Source: Mortierella sp. BCC40632
Lineage: Eukaryota; Mortierellomycota; Mortierellomycetes; Mortierellales; Mortierellaceae
NCBI GenBank assembly: GCA_011634665.1
Contig: WAEK01000012.1
Span: forward strand, 248,001-312,000
Reading direction: 5' to 3'
Length of the DNA stretch: 64,000 bases
Below the pieces are notes generated by a model that did no database searches, was not told the DNA's origin, and saw nothing but the letters and a program-made list of their open reading frames with translations. Positions 11,828 to 25,423 of this stretch are shown here, piece after piece (position 1 is the stretch's first letter; each line of letters opens with the position of its first letter). A program made the position numbers and the translations under genes.

Positions 11828-14335
11828 CTACCCTTACTCTCACTTCTATCAAACTATCTATCCACGCCCCTCGCTCCTTCTCCCCCCTCCCCCTCCCCAC
11901 CGACCGACCTTTGCAGATTTGTCTGCTACCTAAACCCCCCACCTCTCTCCCCGTCTCCTACTCCTCTGTCTGGACCGCGCGTTGTCTGTTCATGGAGAAT
12001 TGTCTGTCGTGAGCGCGATCTCATTCCTGTTGCTATCCCAGCTGGACTTTCTAGCCCAGGCTGCTGGCAAATTGCAATAAAACTTTGATACGCTCAACTT
12101 CTTTTCGTCTGGTCTTGTTCATGCTGCCACCCGGTGCCGTCTTTGCCTGTTGTCAGTGTTGCTCCTGCTTCGTTGCTTTTTTTTTCTCTTTCTTCTTTTC
12201 TCTTTCTTTCTTTCTTTCTTTCTTTTTGCGCTAGGGAACTAAAATAAAATAAATCGCTCTCACTCGTGCAGTGGGACAGTGACATCGTGTGTGTGTGTGT
12301 GTTGTGTGTCCTGTATTGGTTATCGCCCGTGCTTTGGGCCTTGACCTCAACTTCGTTTCCACTGCCCCTCCTTATCCCCCATCCCTTCGCCGCAATCCTT
12401 TTTCGCCCTGTCGTCTGCTCGTTTGCGCTCTCGCCGCCGCCAGCCTCTTCCTTCCGTCCGAGAAGTGGATGGAGCCCATACTCTCGGATCTGTACCTACA
12501 TTTCACAGCCGCCGCTGCTTTCTATATCATCATCACTATCATCATCATCTCTCTCGCTCTCTCACTCACGACTACTGCCTTTGTTCGAGTTCACCCACGC
12601 CTAGACCGTCGATCCATTGTCCAGAGCAGATGCTCTCCCTACTCTTACACCTCGTGCATCTTCTCACCTCTGTGGACCTCAGTAGAAGGTTGAAGTCATC
12701 GCCATAACAAGGGAAAGACAAAGGTAAAGATACTTGTATGAACACACTTTTCTGCGATTTGCTATATCTCATTTGGGCATTCTGAAGACACACAGAGCCA
12801 TTACCACGGCCAGGTGGCGGGACAGAAATACCGGGACGGAGAGGGTGGTGCTGGCTCAGGCGCCCCGAGAGACAGATGAGGACGATCAGGTGCAGACAGG
12901 TGGGCATCGCAAGGGTGTGCGGGTCGGTGGACATGCGGGGTAGGTCTGCGACCTGGCTGGCGAGGAGGACAAAAGAGCTGTGAGAGCCATTATATAATAC
13001 AAAAGTTTGAATGCAACAACTTTAGTGAAATGCTTATTTCAACAGGGGACTGAATCGACTGAATGGCGTTGGGCGGCAGCTGCCCCAAGGCTGTCCTTTG
13101 ACCAACGTACTCACGCATGCTCCCAGTCTGCCCACCTAACGTCGACCTCATTCTTGCTCAATAGAGTCGGATTAGAATAGCACTGAATAACTCGCCGTGG
13201 GCACTCACCTGGCTAAAAAAAAAAAAAAAAAAGAGAGAGAGAGAGAGAAAAAAAAACGATATTTAACCCGTTCTTCCTCATCCTACGTTTTTGCACCCTT
13301 CCACTCCTCCGCGCTCTCTCTCCTGCCTTCTCACTTCTTGCTTCCTTCTTCTTGTTTCCACTGCGTCTCGTTTTTCTTCATCCCAAGAGCTGGGCACACA
13401 CTCGTCACAGTTCTCCTTGCATCCATCCTGCCGCGTCTTCTATCCTGGTCCAGCTAGCTGCATCGTCATCATTTAAGGCGGACCATTTTTCTGTGCTAGC
13501 GCTCTAGCCCTTGTATTAATCACTCGCCACACAACACACGCCCACTCACTCCCTTCCTCTCGCTACCATCTGTTGTATTTTTTTTTTTCAAGGCGCTTCC
13601 CCTCCCTCCTCCTTCTCCTCGCCTTTCTAATCCTTGGTGCCGTCGTTTCGGAGCCAAGGCCGCACGAACTTTACTCTCTGCCTCAATAGTCTCTGTGAAA
13701 AGACAGCATCGGCACCTTTCCCACGAGGTAATGTCTGGAAACGAGGGACAGGCACGGCCGCAAGCCCGCCGACCCTTCTGTTTGCCCTGGCACGAGCCAG
13801 TTGCAGATCTCTCGTCTTAGAAAATTTTCTTTTATTTTTCTCCCTGCACCCCAACCTTCGCTTTCCTGTCTCTCCAGTGTCGGGCTCCATAGCCGGACAT
13901 CCGGCTAACAGGCCCTTCCCCTGGCACACTCCCCCAACACCCCTGATCGCGACCACGACACCATTGCTGCCATTATCATCGCATATTGTCGGATCAAACT
14001 ATCCAACCACTTCTACCTGCCACTGCTGCTTGCTTGACTTTCCACACTCCTCTTCCTCATCTCTTTGTTTCTACCTGCCCTTTGTCCACACGGCCGTCTT
14101 GCCCAGTCTCGCTCCGCTCTCTGCACCTCTCTGCATCATTTTTTTTTTCTTCTTTTTTTCTTCTATCCTTTGTCTCTTTACCTCTCACTCTCCCACTCCT
14201 CTCTCCTGTTTCATACAGCCCACATCGTCCAGCTTTTTTTGATTGATTCTCCCCTATTCCTTCCCTACTCAGATATCCCAGGCCATGATTAGAGTGAGAG
14301 AAAAAGAGAAAAAGACAAGCAGGCGAATGGCAAAA

Positions 14336-14366
<31 letters not shown>

Positions 14367-15388
14367 GACAACTGGTTGTGGGTCACTACACACATGAAAG
14401 GCTGCAGTCGACTCTTTCGGCGTGGGCTTTAGGAAGAGGAGTGTGCTTCTTAGCAGTACCCACGTACATGTACTGTTCAACCAAGTTGTCCTTCTCTGTC
14501 CTTTTGTCTTTCTCGCGACATCTCTTTGCTTTTTTATAGCTCATCAGCCCACTACGCTCGACCATAATGCATTAACGCCCTGCACCGCCCATTCTTTTCC
14601 CTTCACTTGACTCTTTCGCACAGCACGTCCAGTGTTACTGAAGCAAACGCTGACAAGACCTTGAACAAAAACGTAAGTGAAAAATAACCCTTTAGCAAGG
14701 GCATGGAGCTATCGTAGATAGAGTACTCCCGCCTGTCATCATGGTAGCGATATCCATCTCTACCACAACCACCCCTCTTCCCCATCCCCTTTCTATTTCA
14801 CCCACTGGATCGTATTGCAACCCAAGCATGTCTTTCTTCTCTGTCTTCTCATTTCTTGCCACAGGCAAACTCCAGGGGACGACCTTTGCAAGACCTGAAG
14901 AAGACCGGTGTGTGACTTTATCCAACAGTCATGATGACCTCTTGCCGCTTGCGTCCGCTTTCCCGCCCGCTCTCGGAGACATGTGCAGTCCCAGCCAGCC
15001 CAGTGTGTGCCTTTTGAATTTAACGAGTATTAATAAATGCCTCTCTCTTTCCTTTCCTTCATCGCACCTCTTTCCACCTTTCCTCTCCGCTGCGTCCTTG
15101 TCGGCCCTTTCCCTTTGCCTTGCCTTGCCATTTTTTTTCTTTTTCTTTCTGCCATCTATCCTCGTGAACGAATTCAGTGTTTGTCAGAGCACTGTTATCA
15201 TCGGACGGCTTCTTCGGTCCACAGTTCCCCTCTTTTGCGACAGCTGTTGCCTGCTTCTTGCACAACCGTCGCTCCACTGAGATCAGTTTTCTCTTGCTCG
15301 TACAGCTGGACTAAGCTGTCGAAGCGGAGGTTCTGTCCTTCTGCCCTACCTCGCCTTTGCTCACCCGAACCACATTATCTCTTTTCCG
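11828..15388. other. Intergenic, pyrimidine-rich; upstream of the C2H2 gene
   Basis: No gene is supported. The strand is rich in CT stretches typical of fungal promoters and leaders, with a TTTC run near 12200-12228, a GT run near 12289-12303 and GA tracts near 13225-13250 and 14340-14370. The last 300-400 bp before 15389 are C/T-rich and probably carry the promoter and 5' leader of the C2H2 gene, but I saw no clear TATA box. Confidence 0.5.
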
Positions 15389-17521
15389 ATGCTCTCAGTC
15401 TGCAGTCCTCTGCAAGTCGAAGCTACGTCCTCGTACCCCTTCCACACTGAGATACGGCCCAGTCTCAGTACCGCCACCACCACCCAGAGCCAACAGTACC
15501 TTCAAAGAAACAGCAATCTCCAGCACTCAAACTACTCGTCCTTTGTAAAGTCTGACAACGACCAGATTTTGTCAAAACATCCTTATCCAGTCAGCGCTCC
15601 ACTCACGCCTCCCACCTTTCGTGGAGACAAAGACCTTCATCTTGACAGCAAAGTCACAGTCAGCGCCAGGAACGATCAAGTTACTCCATTCCACTCGGGT
15701 AAGGTCGCCAGTCCGTGATCGCGATCACAGCCTTCATCCTTCTTCTCCAACCAAGGACATTGTCATGCCTTTGAATGCCGTCCAAAGTTATTTACTCGTT
15801 TACGCACTCTTGGCAAACCCTACTCTTTACACTTTAGACACACCTGTCCTTTACCCTGCGCCACAGGCTACTTCCCCTCCCCTCTTTGACACACAGATGT
15901 ACTCTTCCACCGAATACGAATCCATGAAGGTCATCACGCCCCAGTTCAATTCTGCGCACTATGTTGCGCCTTATTCGCCTCATAATCGACTCACGATCCA
16001 TGATCGTAGACAGTCCACCATGTGCTCACCGTCGCCCGAGATGCGCACACGCCAGGATTATACCGTAGCAGTTGTGAACAGTGCAGGTGTCTCACAAGCT
16101 CCTACCGGTGCAGGAACCTGGACCTCCGTACAACCTCCATTTCAAGAGAATGACGCAAAACATCTGTTGTCATACCCATCGACCCAGCCCAATCTTCCAC
16201 CACTCTCAGAAGCGCTTCATGGCCTTGATTCAGAAACGGTAGTGCCGGTCACTGGACCATCTCCTGTCAAGGTTGAACAGCCTGCCATCTCGACAATCAA
16301 TCCTGTGGTTCCATCTCCACCTACCCTTTATCAAACGCCAGCTGCGGCCTATCTGGATCTCCAGGCTCCACCAGCACCCGTTAATGTCTATTCTTCTCAA
16401 TCTCCATTGTCGAACCCACAAGGTCGCGACACCTCTCCTCTCGCCATGGTTCCATCAGATTCTAATGCAGCTGCAGCTGCAGCAACAGCAACCTTTGGCC
16501 GACGGGTGACTTATCCCTTTGTGCCTCCACTCGAGACCAGCGCAGGACTGATGATGGCGAACCCGATTCCGCAGGCCGAGACGGGCTCTAGTCCATTAGG
16601 GGGTGCAGCCTACCCGCACGGAAGCCTTGCTGCTGCAGGAGCAGCTATTCCCGTTCAGGGCATTCCCCGCGCTACTACCGCCGTTGGATACATGGACTCT
16701 ATGGTTCTTCAGCAGCAACACCCAATCCATACTCAGAACTCATTGCCTCCACAACCCTCATGTCAGTCAGCGCTCGGGATTCCACCTGTGGGCTGGCCAG
16801 CCCAGAATGGTGGTTTCTCGACGGGATCTGAGAGCAGTGGATGTAACAGTGGCAGCAAAGTATATTCATTCGTGCCGCTCTCTGGTGTTAACACCAAGAA
16901 ACGACCCCGTCGCCGGTTCGATGAGATTGAGCGACTCTACGTTTGCAACTGGGGAGATTGTGAGAAGAGTTATGGAACGTTGAATCATTTGAATGCTCAT
17001 GTCAATATGCAAAAGCATGGCCCTAAGCGACTACCTGCAGGTAAGAAGAAAGAAGAAGCTTTTTGATGAGGACTTGGTGCCAGATTTATTTTTTTTATTT
17101 GTTTATTTAAAAAATGCTGATGAGTTTCCCCCTTGTACCTTTGGTGCTACGTTGTAATCCTCACTCTTTAGAATTCAAAGAGCTTCGGAAGGCCTGGCGT
17201 CGTCATAAGAAGGCAGAAGAAGAGGCAGCCAAACAGGCAGCGGCAGCCTTTCATCAGCAGCAGACACAAAGCCAGACCCAGCCTCATATGACGCTCTGTG
17301 ACCCAGTCTTGTCACATATGCATCCAAGTCATGCCCTAGCAATGCATCCCATGACGGCAGCAGCTGCAGCAGCGACCTCAGCGACTGTCTCTCAGCATCA
17401 GCCGGCGCAACTGTCCCATTCTCATATTCATCCCAGCCAACATCCACACCACCACCAGTCCATTGTCCAGCCACACTCTTCTCAGTCACTACACCATCAT
17501 CACCATCCCATGGGCTTCTAA
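15389..17521 (+). CDS. C2H2 zinc-finger transcription factor, Con7-like
   Basis: My model has three exons: 15389-15698, 15838-17040 and 17172-17521 (620 aa). Introns begin GTAAGG and GTAAGA and end TTTAG; both joins keep frame. Residues 1-440 are Pro/Ser/Gln-rich and look disordered. Residues about 450-515 form the conserved core: a KKRPRRR basic patch, then one atypical C2H2 finger (C-x4-C-x12-H-x5-H, about residues 472-495), then HGPKRLPA joined across intron 2 to EFKELRKAWRR. The tail is Ala/Gln then His-rich. This core, especially the Lys/Arg patch, the DEIERLY segment and the HGPKR-EFKE block, matches the fungal Con7-type nuclear regulators of morphogenesis and cell-wall genes as I remember them. 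The start is the first ATG of exon 1's frame; an earlier exon is possible. The finger is certain; the Con7 assignment is likely. Confidence 0.8.
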
Positions 17522-19178
17522 AAAAGCAAAGAGCAATAGCCGGTCTCTTTTTGCTCGAAACTCCAACTAGTCCTTTGACTCTTGTACTCTTTCCCCTCCA
17601 TTTTTCTTTTCTTTTCCTTTCTTTTCCATACTGTCTTTTTGCTACCTTATTTCTTCATACACCCTCATCAATCCATTCAAGCAATTCCCCACCTCCCCCT
17701 CTTTTTATGTCCTAGTCTTTTGCTCTTGTCGATCTCCTCTCCGGTAGGATACTTTGAAGGGGCGACAAAAAGTTTTCTCATGTACATCATACTCTTTTCT
17801 TTTCTTTTCTTTTTTCTCCGCTTCACTTTCCCAATATTTATTTGATTTCTTTCTTTCTTTCTTTTTTCCCAACAAAGAAAAATTGGTATGCATCATTGTT
17901 CTTGCACTATTTGAGAAACCTCTTTCCCTCCCCAATGACAGTGGGCTGGTCGAGTTAAGGAAAAGAGAAGAGTAGATACTTGGTCGTCTTTGTGTCTCTA
18001 CTCTTCTACTTTCTTTACCTTCTCTCTCTCTCTCCCACCACCACCCCCTTTTTTATATTTTATATGTCTATATAATAGCTCTCCTTCTCACCTGACCTTG
18101 GCCTGTTACGCGTGCAACCATATCTCCACTCTCCCCCCCTCCCCCCCTTTCTTTCCTAGCAGAACCCCTTGCACAGCCACCTTCCCAAAAAAAAAAAGAC
18201 AAATCTTTCTCGGAGCCTTTCTTCTTGCTCGATTTTTTTTATTGCTCTTTGAAATGTATTCTAGCATGATAATGAATAAAAAGGAAAACAAAAAAGAATT
18301 TGGATCTGACATATATACTCTGACATTCTTCTTCCTTCTTGCTCGTTCATGGGAGGAAGAGGTCCTTACCAATTTTTTTTTTTTTGAAACTCATGGTGGG
18401 TGGTGGGAGGAGGTCAGTTTTCTGCTCGAACAGTCATATGGTTCCGTTCATCTAATTCAAAGGCACTGCAACTCGACCTATTGAGAGCGAAATAGAAAAA
18501 AAAAAAAGAGCTCCGAATTGAGGCTGTTCAATGATGACCAATTGCTGTTCATTGAAGAGTCTAACTACGTACTTGACCGTAATCCTTTCGAGCTCCTCTA
18601 CCTGCTCTAATCGCCCGAGTTGACCAAGGGGGAGGGAGGTATCTTTGTATCTTCTGCCTATAGTTTCCTTTGTCGAAACGGTGTGGAGGTTATTGTGAAA
18701 ATATGTCGGTGGTGGTGATAGTGGGGAGAGAGAGAGAGAGAGAGAGAGAGTGGGGAGAACAATAGGACGTGGCGGTCGACAACTGGATTGCTTTGTGAGG
18801 GTTTTGTTGCGATACTTTGGTCAAGGAGTAACATTTACGTTTTTTAATGTTGAGATCACGGGGTCAGAGGCTAGTGTGACGTTTTTTTTTTCAGTGGCAA
18901 GGGCGACGTCTGGGATTCGAACTCACTTGGAGTTTGAAGGCATTGATCCATCTCATACCTACCGCTTTTTGGTAGGGGGCGGGCCTCTTGGCGTCCCTTT
19001 TTTTTTTTCGTCTTTTCAGCTCTTCTCGATTTGTTCTTTTTCTTTTGCACTGCACGACCACTTCCTCGGAGGCCCCACTGACCATCGTCTTTCTTCCCTG
19101 CCGGTCCACTTTTTGCTGATCCTCTATTTCTTACGACTGTCCTTTCTTTGCCTTCTCCTCGTCCTCGTCCTCCTCCTC

Positions 19179-19210
<32 letters not shown>

Positions 19211-19844
19211 TCACCATAACAGCAGCGCTCTTTTCTCCCTTTGCTTCCTCCCCTTCCCTATCTCCCCTTCCCAGTCTTCGTGCCCTGCATGCATTTGTCC
19301 TGTCGCAGTCGCCGTCTTTTTGCCATTCTCTCCAATCGCATGATGATCTTCTTACTCTGACACTACCCTTGCTCTCCACGACTTTTTCTTTTTTTTTTTT
19401 CCCCTTCCATCGCCACGTTTTGTTATTTCTATTTTTTTTTTTTTTTTTTTCTGCTCAGCACACACCACACCACACATACGCAGAAGCTCAGCGACTCGAC
19501 GAACTGGCTGTGTTGTTTTGTTTGAGTGGGAGGTGTGGGGTTGCCTCTATCTGTCTCTCTCAGTCTCTCTCTCTCTCTCTATTTCTCATTCGTCTGTCCA
19601 TCCCAATCTCTCTTTCTCTCTTTCTCTCTTTCTCTCTCTCTCTCCCTCGCTTCCTCATTTTTGCCAGCTGCGTTCATGCGCGCGCGCACGCTCTCTCTTT
19701 CTCTCTGGATCGCCGCTGTCCCTCCTCCCACTCCCGGTCTCCATCTCTGTAAAATCTGCTCTTTTTATCCTTTCACCCCTTCCCTCTCTCTCTCTCTCTC
19801 TCTCTATATATATCTATATATCTCTATATATATATATATATATA

Positions 19845-19881
<37 letters not shown>

Positions 19882-20326
19882 CTCTCTCTCTCTCTTTTGA
19901 CTGGCTCTTTGCCTTTTCTTCACTGCGTTCTCAAGCTCCGTGGGGCCTCATCCTCTTTCTCTCTTCCTCTCTCTCTCTCTCCTCCCCCCTCTTTCTTTCT
20001 TTTATTTTCTTCTGCTCTCCTCTGCTCATATCCATAGACCAATCGCTTATTCCGTCTCATTTGTTCGTTGCTTTGGTTGCCTCATTTTGCTTGATTGCCT
20101 GATTGATTGCTTGATTGCCTCGATCCTTTTGTTATTCACTCGACTGTGGAGATCCAGAATTCGCTGCCCGCCTGTCCAATCCCAACGGAATCCTTGCCTC
20201 CCGGAACGGACGATTCTTCCCGTACACGCTCTTTTCTCTTTTTCTCTTTCTCCTTTGTTCCTCTCTTTCCTTCTTCTCTTTCGCTCTTGTACACTCCTCT
20301 CCCCCCCCCTCTCTCTCTCTTTCTCT

Positions 20327-20424
<98 letters not shown>

Positions 20425-20676
20425 CTCCCCCCCACCTTCCCCCCACCCCGCATCCCGCACCCTTTCTCTGGTTCCCTTTGGAAAAAAAGGAAAAGAAAAA
20501 AGGAAAAGTGTCCTGGTTGCGTTGTATTCTTCCTGCACCCACACACCCCAGGAAACGATCAAACTGGAGCCCAGCCATCGTCCTGACGCAACGGTGCAGC
20601 CTACCCACGACTGTTTGACATTCTCGTCCTTGCCCTGCACATCTCTCTCTCCAGTTCATCTGATCTGCCATTCGAA
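17522..20676. other. Intergenic, no gene seen
   Basis: This is a pyrimidine-rich stretch with a GA run near 18726-18750, a GCA run near 19181-19208, a TA block near 19806-19875 and a CT microsatellite near 20321-20421. ORFs here are simple-sequence artefacts. The final 250 bp are the probable leader of the R3H-SUZ gene. Confidence 0.6.
20321..20421. repeat. Long (CT)n tract upstream of the R3H-SUZ gene
   Basis: An almost uninterrupted CT dinucleotide run of about 100 bp lies 250 bp upstream of the start codon at 20677. It falls where a 5' leader or core promoter would be expected. Polypurine/polypyrimidine mirror tracts of this kind can form triplex DNA. Confidence 0.9.
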
Positions 20677-21285
20677 ATGTCGCAAAGCACTAATGACCCA
20701 AAGGTAACCCTTTTCTTCTTTTATCTCTGACTGGAACCAAGGAAGACAATCCAAGAGAAAAAGAAAGACAGGGACCCTGTTGTTCCCTCTTTTGAGGCAA
20801 ATGGTCCGTCCACTCCTTCTCAAACGTATCCTTCTCTCGTTCTCTCTCTCTTTCCCTTTTGCTGGGTTGCTTGATATCAGGTTGGCGAGCCCGAGGGGCG
20901 GTCTTCGGCGCCGAGTAACCCAAGGGCCGAGGATAGTAGCCAGGTGACACGGCCGACACCCGAATTCACGATCCTTACGGCTCGGCCAAGTTCCCAATCG
21001 ACAGCTCCGGCAGAAAGTCCTCCGGAAGACTTGACAAAGGACAGCAGCACTGGAGCTCAGGGAATGACGGCAGCGGGATCGGCAGCAGCGACATCCACTT
21101 CGTCCTCTTCAGTATCAAAGGCAATGGAGAACCTGGACTTAAACGAAAGCGTGGACGGGGACGATGGTCCGATGGCGCTGGACGAATTCCTGGTGACCGC
21201 CCTAAGAAATCGCACTGAGCGACTCTTCTTATTGAGGCTCGATCGTGAGTTTGGCAACTTTATCAACTCCAAGTAAGAATGTGCA

Positions 21286-21331
<46 letters not shown>

Positions 21332-24300
21332 TTTTTGTGTACCCACACTGAACCGTCCACGCCGTCATTCTTTTTTTACAATGCCTCAAATAGCCAAGAG
21401 CAGCTCCAGTTCCCTTCCATGAATTCGTATCATCGCATGGTCGTCCATCGCGTCGCCAATTACTTCAACCTCAAGAGATTTGTCGACCGGGAGAGCAAGA
21501 CCATCATCCTCACAAGGACAGAAAAGTCGGCCATGTAAGTAGCTCTCTTTCATCGCCACCACCCCCTTCCTCCAAAATGGATGATGAGTCATCGTAGCCA
21601 GTCAACAACATTTTACAGTGCTAACAATCTACCTTACCTCATCTTATTTCCTTTGGAACGGGTCCTCGACTCCTCCTACAGCCCTACGCTCCGCTTTTCC
21701 GACTTGGTCGAGGAGGAGGAAGAGCAGACGGTCAAACCAATGACTCTACTGAAGCGAGATCCGACCAGGCTAGCCGGTGGGATGGCCACCCCAGATGGAT
21801 CGTCTGAGCCGGATAGAAAGATGGTTCCCATCAAAGTTCGTGAGGAAGCGTATGCAAGAGCAAGAGCTCGAATCTTTGATGGCCAACCAGTCAAACCAAA
21901 GTCCCCAGGAGAAGGATCCGAGTCGACCTCGCGGAGTAATTCTCCTTCCATTGGACCCACCGGTTCTGAGAATGCTCGGTTAGAGATGGAAGATGAAGCA
22001 TCCAAGTTGTCCAAGGCAAAGAAGCAACCAAGCAACAGAAGACAAGGATCCAACTCTGGTCGTAGTCCGGATGAGCAGGTCGACAGTGACTCGATACGCC
22101 AATTGAACACCTCCTCCCCCAACTCACGTAATGTCTCCAGAAGCACATCACCTTCATTTGGATCGAGTAATGCAGAGGGAGGCGCCAGGACCCCTAACAA
22201 GGGACTGAAACCAAAGGCAAAGACGTCTGGGACGGATTTAGCTGTAGAGTGCGGTGATACCAGAAGGCGAAAGAGTACGGCCTCCAACGCCTCGTCCTCG
22301 TCCAGCAACTACAAAACCCCTGTGGGACTTGCCAGGACTATCTCTTCATCTTCGAGTCAGGACGGCTTCCTAAGTCCCGGCTCCAATCCTCCATTCACTG
22401 AATCGCCTACTCTTAGCACGCCCATGAACCTCTCCAAAGGGCCAGACTACTTTGGACATAACCCCCACTCGAGCCAAGGCACAATCTCGCCTATGGGCGG
22501 TGTCGGTTCAAGATCTTCCTACCAGTACCCCCAAGGCCCAGGGGTGAACAAAAACATTCGGAACCAAGGTTCCAACTTTAACCATATGAACCCCAACAAC
22601 CCAATGTCGAATCTAGGATTCAACAAGAACGGCAATGGACAGATGTTTGTTTCAAAAAAGTCGTATCAAAAGGGCAGCAACCACAACAACAATGGCGGCG
22701 GCAACTTTAATCAAAACTCGATGAATCATATCTCTGGACCGTCCAATGCCGCTTACTCGTACACAGGCAACGGTCTGTTCAACCCGAATGCAAACAGCAA
22801 TGGCATCAACGCCAATAACAGCGCCAACAACAACAATGGTTCCAATAACAACCTATATACCCACCATCCTAACGCCAATCCTGGTCATGATTCACCCTCC
22901 TATTTTGGTCCGCCTCAGGATACTGCTGCGCCTCACCACTCGGGCCATGGTCCACCCTCGTACGCCTATGCAGGTGCTCAGGGGCAGTTCCCTCACATGC
23001 CCAACACAGGCTTTGGTCATCATCCTGGATCGAACCATTCACCAAACTATTTCAATTCTTCGCAACGTGGAGGTCGTCGGTTTAACCCCAATTATGGCCA
23101 TTACTCACATCCACCCCCTTCACATCATCAGCATCTCACGAGAAGTCACTCTCAATCGCACGCACCCTATCAGGGGAACCCACATCATAAGCATCATAAC
23201 AACAACAACAACAACAACAACAATAACAATAGCAATTTCAACAATCAAACACCTCGAGACGATCCCTCGTCCTTTTCACAGGGAGGAGGACCGATTGGAG
23301 CAAGAGGTATGCGAATGTATGACAACATGAACTCTGGATTTGGTCAGCCACCTCATGGATCGGATTTCTCGGGCCATGGTTCGAGTGGAGGTGGAGGTGG
23401 TGGCGGAGAGTTTCATGGTGGGCCAAATATGTATCCAGGAGGCTATGGCGGAGGTGGACACCCACAGATCCCGACTGGGGACAATCCAGTAAGTGCGACA
23501 AAGAGATAGCAAGAATGGTTGCACGAGATTAGCTTTTTTTTTTTTTTTTTTTTTTTTGATCATGGGACCTCCTGTATCCTTAGCATCTTTTTCCCCTTTT
23601 CATTTTTTTTTTTTTTTTTATAATTAGCCTAATGCACATCGACATCGTTCGTATGACGGCAACTGGACAGGAGGAACCAATCATTCGCAAGACACACAAG
23701 GTCATCCATTCAATGGAACCATGTCACAAGCTCCCGCTGGGGGCAAGAAACCCTTTAACAACTACCCTTCAGTACCACCAATGAATCAACACCATTTCCC
23801 TCCAATAGGCGGCGGTGGAGGTGGAGGCGGAGGCGGAGGACATCAAGGGCCTGTCAATGGTGGCTCTGTGATGACATCAGGTTCAATAATGCCTCTTTCG
23901 AGTGGTGGCAATGCAAGTGGACCGATTATCTATGATGTCGACCGTCGACCACCCAAGTCATCGGAGCTTTTTGATCCAAATGGTCCTCAGCCTCAGAGTA
24001 GCTCTGGCTCGAGCAACAATGGGATGATGGGCTATTCTGGAGATTCTAGCAATGGACCTGGAGGCGAAGGCAGTAACCAAGGCTTTGGATTGTATTCAAA
24101 TCCTCATCCAGGATCTTTCCAGGGACAACCCCAAACACCACAACCATTACCCCAACAACAAGGATCCCATCCAAACACACATCACCCACTACCACACCAG
24201 GCCCATGGGTCTCAATATCATCATCATTCAGTACCGATGAATCGATCATATTCCTCATCGTCTTCATCGGGATACGGAGGCAGTACAAGCAGTCCTGGGC

Positions 24301-25423
24301 CCAATGCGACCAAGAAATCCAGCCTCTTGTATGACTACTCTGGTCTGACCGCGCCATTCGATAACGGCACGCGGTCTAGCAGTGCAGGTAAACTAAGGAA
24401 GACCTATGCTGGCTCTCATTCTCTCTCTTCTCCTCTGGTTCCCGTAGACCTACTACCATATCAACTAAGCGATCTATTTCATATTTATCATTTCATCTTT
24501 CCTTAGATACAGAAAAGTCATCGACCATGAATCACATCCTCGAGATTTGTGATTTTGACCTGCAGGATGACAGGCTTTTTGTGGATATCATCGCTCCTTT
24601 GAATGGCAAGTTGAGGAAGCTCAAGACAAACAACAACACAACCACCACCCATCCATGCAATAGCAATCCCAGTCCCAGCAATGGCTCTGGCAGAGAATCA
24701 GCGGGACAATGTGTTGTCGTCTTCAAGAATGCCGCCGTGGCTGCAGAGGCCCTTGCATCCTTTCAAGAAGGTCGAGAGACTTGGATGGCTCCTGGAGCTC
24801 CACTTCGGTTCGAGGCTGTTCAGGAAGTAGGTACAGAATCAAATGAGATCGAAGATGAAGAGGAGAAGAGTACTCCTCCAAGATCGGTCTCAACCTCGTC
24901 AGCTTCGTCCTCTCCATCGTCTTCTCCATCGTCTTCTCCTCCATCGTCGTCCCCTTCTTTACCACCACAGTCAACAACGGCGACCTCGACTACTCGGAAA
25001 CAATGGCGGTTCAACCTTCGTGTCTGGACTCCTGTGCTGACAAATAGCACTGTCCCAACAGGAAGCACTAGTAGCACTGTTGCTGGAGGAGGAGGAAGTG
25101 CTAGTCCTAGTCGAGGTATTCTCACGATGCCAGCTGGTACAGGACCAATGAGCGGGGAAGGAAAAGGAGGTCCTTCCCAGAATGGAGTCAGCACCAGTTC
25201 TCTGAGTCGATCTGAGAGCCTCGAGTATACGCTTCACCCCTGTACAGAAGGTGGCCAACAAGGTCAAGCGGGTGAGGATCCTTCGGACGAGGTGGTGGAA
25301 GCGGAAGAGGATCAAGGCAATGTTGAAGAAGAAGTCGAAGAAGATGAAGAAGAAGGAGAGAAGGTTTCTGTTACTGTTATCAAGAAGACGGCGACCTTGA
25401 TCCAAAGCAATGTGTCTTCATAA
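20677..25423 (+). CDS. R3H and SUZ domain RNA-binding protein
   Basis: Six exons: 20677-20703, 20881-21272, 21394-21534, 21682-23488, 23628-24387 and 24507-25423. They join in frame into 1347 aa. The R3H domain spans about residues 125-188 and includes MNSYHRMVVHRVANYF; the R-x3-H arrangement is intact. A SUZ domain follows at about 195-255, from the acidic EEEEEQ segment through KRDPTR to ARARARIF. R3H-SUZ proteins (Encore, R3HDM1/2, ARPP21 families) bind RNA, so a cytoplasmic post-transcriptional role is inferred. Residues about 260-1040 are low-complexity with Asn, His, Gly and Ser runs, typical of condensate-forming RNA-binding proteins. The last exon has a folded-looking segment (LFVDIIAPLNGKLRKL, then VVVFKNAAVAAEAL) that resembles an RRM half, then a Ser/Pro run and an acidic tail. 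A truncated copy lies at 28932-30958. Confidence 0.88.

Noticed and set aside
15621..15837. Upstream start of the C2H2 protein at 15621
   Set aside because: This frame before 15838 looks like intron; splicing 15698 to 15838 joins a better N-terminal exon in phase.
18899..18990. Possible minus-strand tRNA (B-box-like GTTCGAATCCC)
   Set aside because: The T-arm stem does not pair and no matching acceptor stem exists at a tRNA-length distance.
19131..19379. ORF with Cys or Ala runs
   Set aside because: The runs are a GCA trinucleotide repeat read in different frames.
20047..20671. Several overlapping 130-200 codon ORFs on both strands
   Set aside because: All are translations of the CT tract at 20321-20421.
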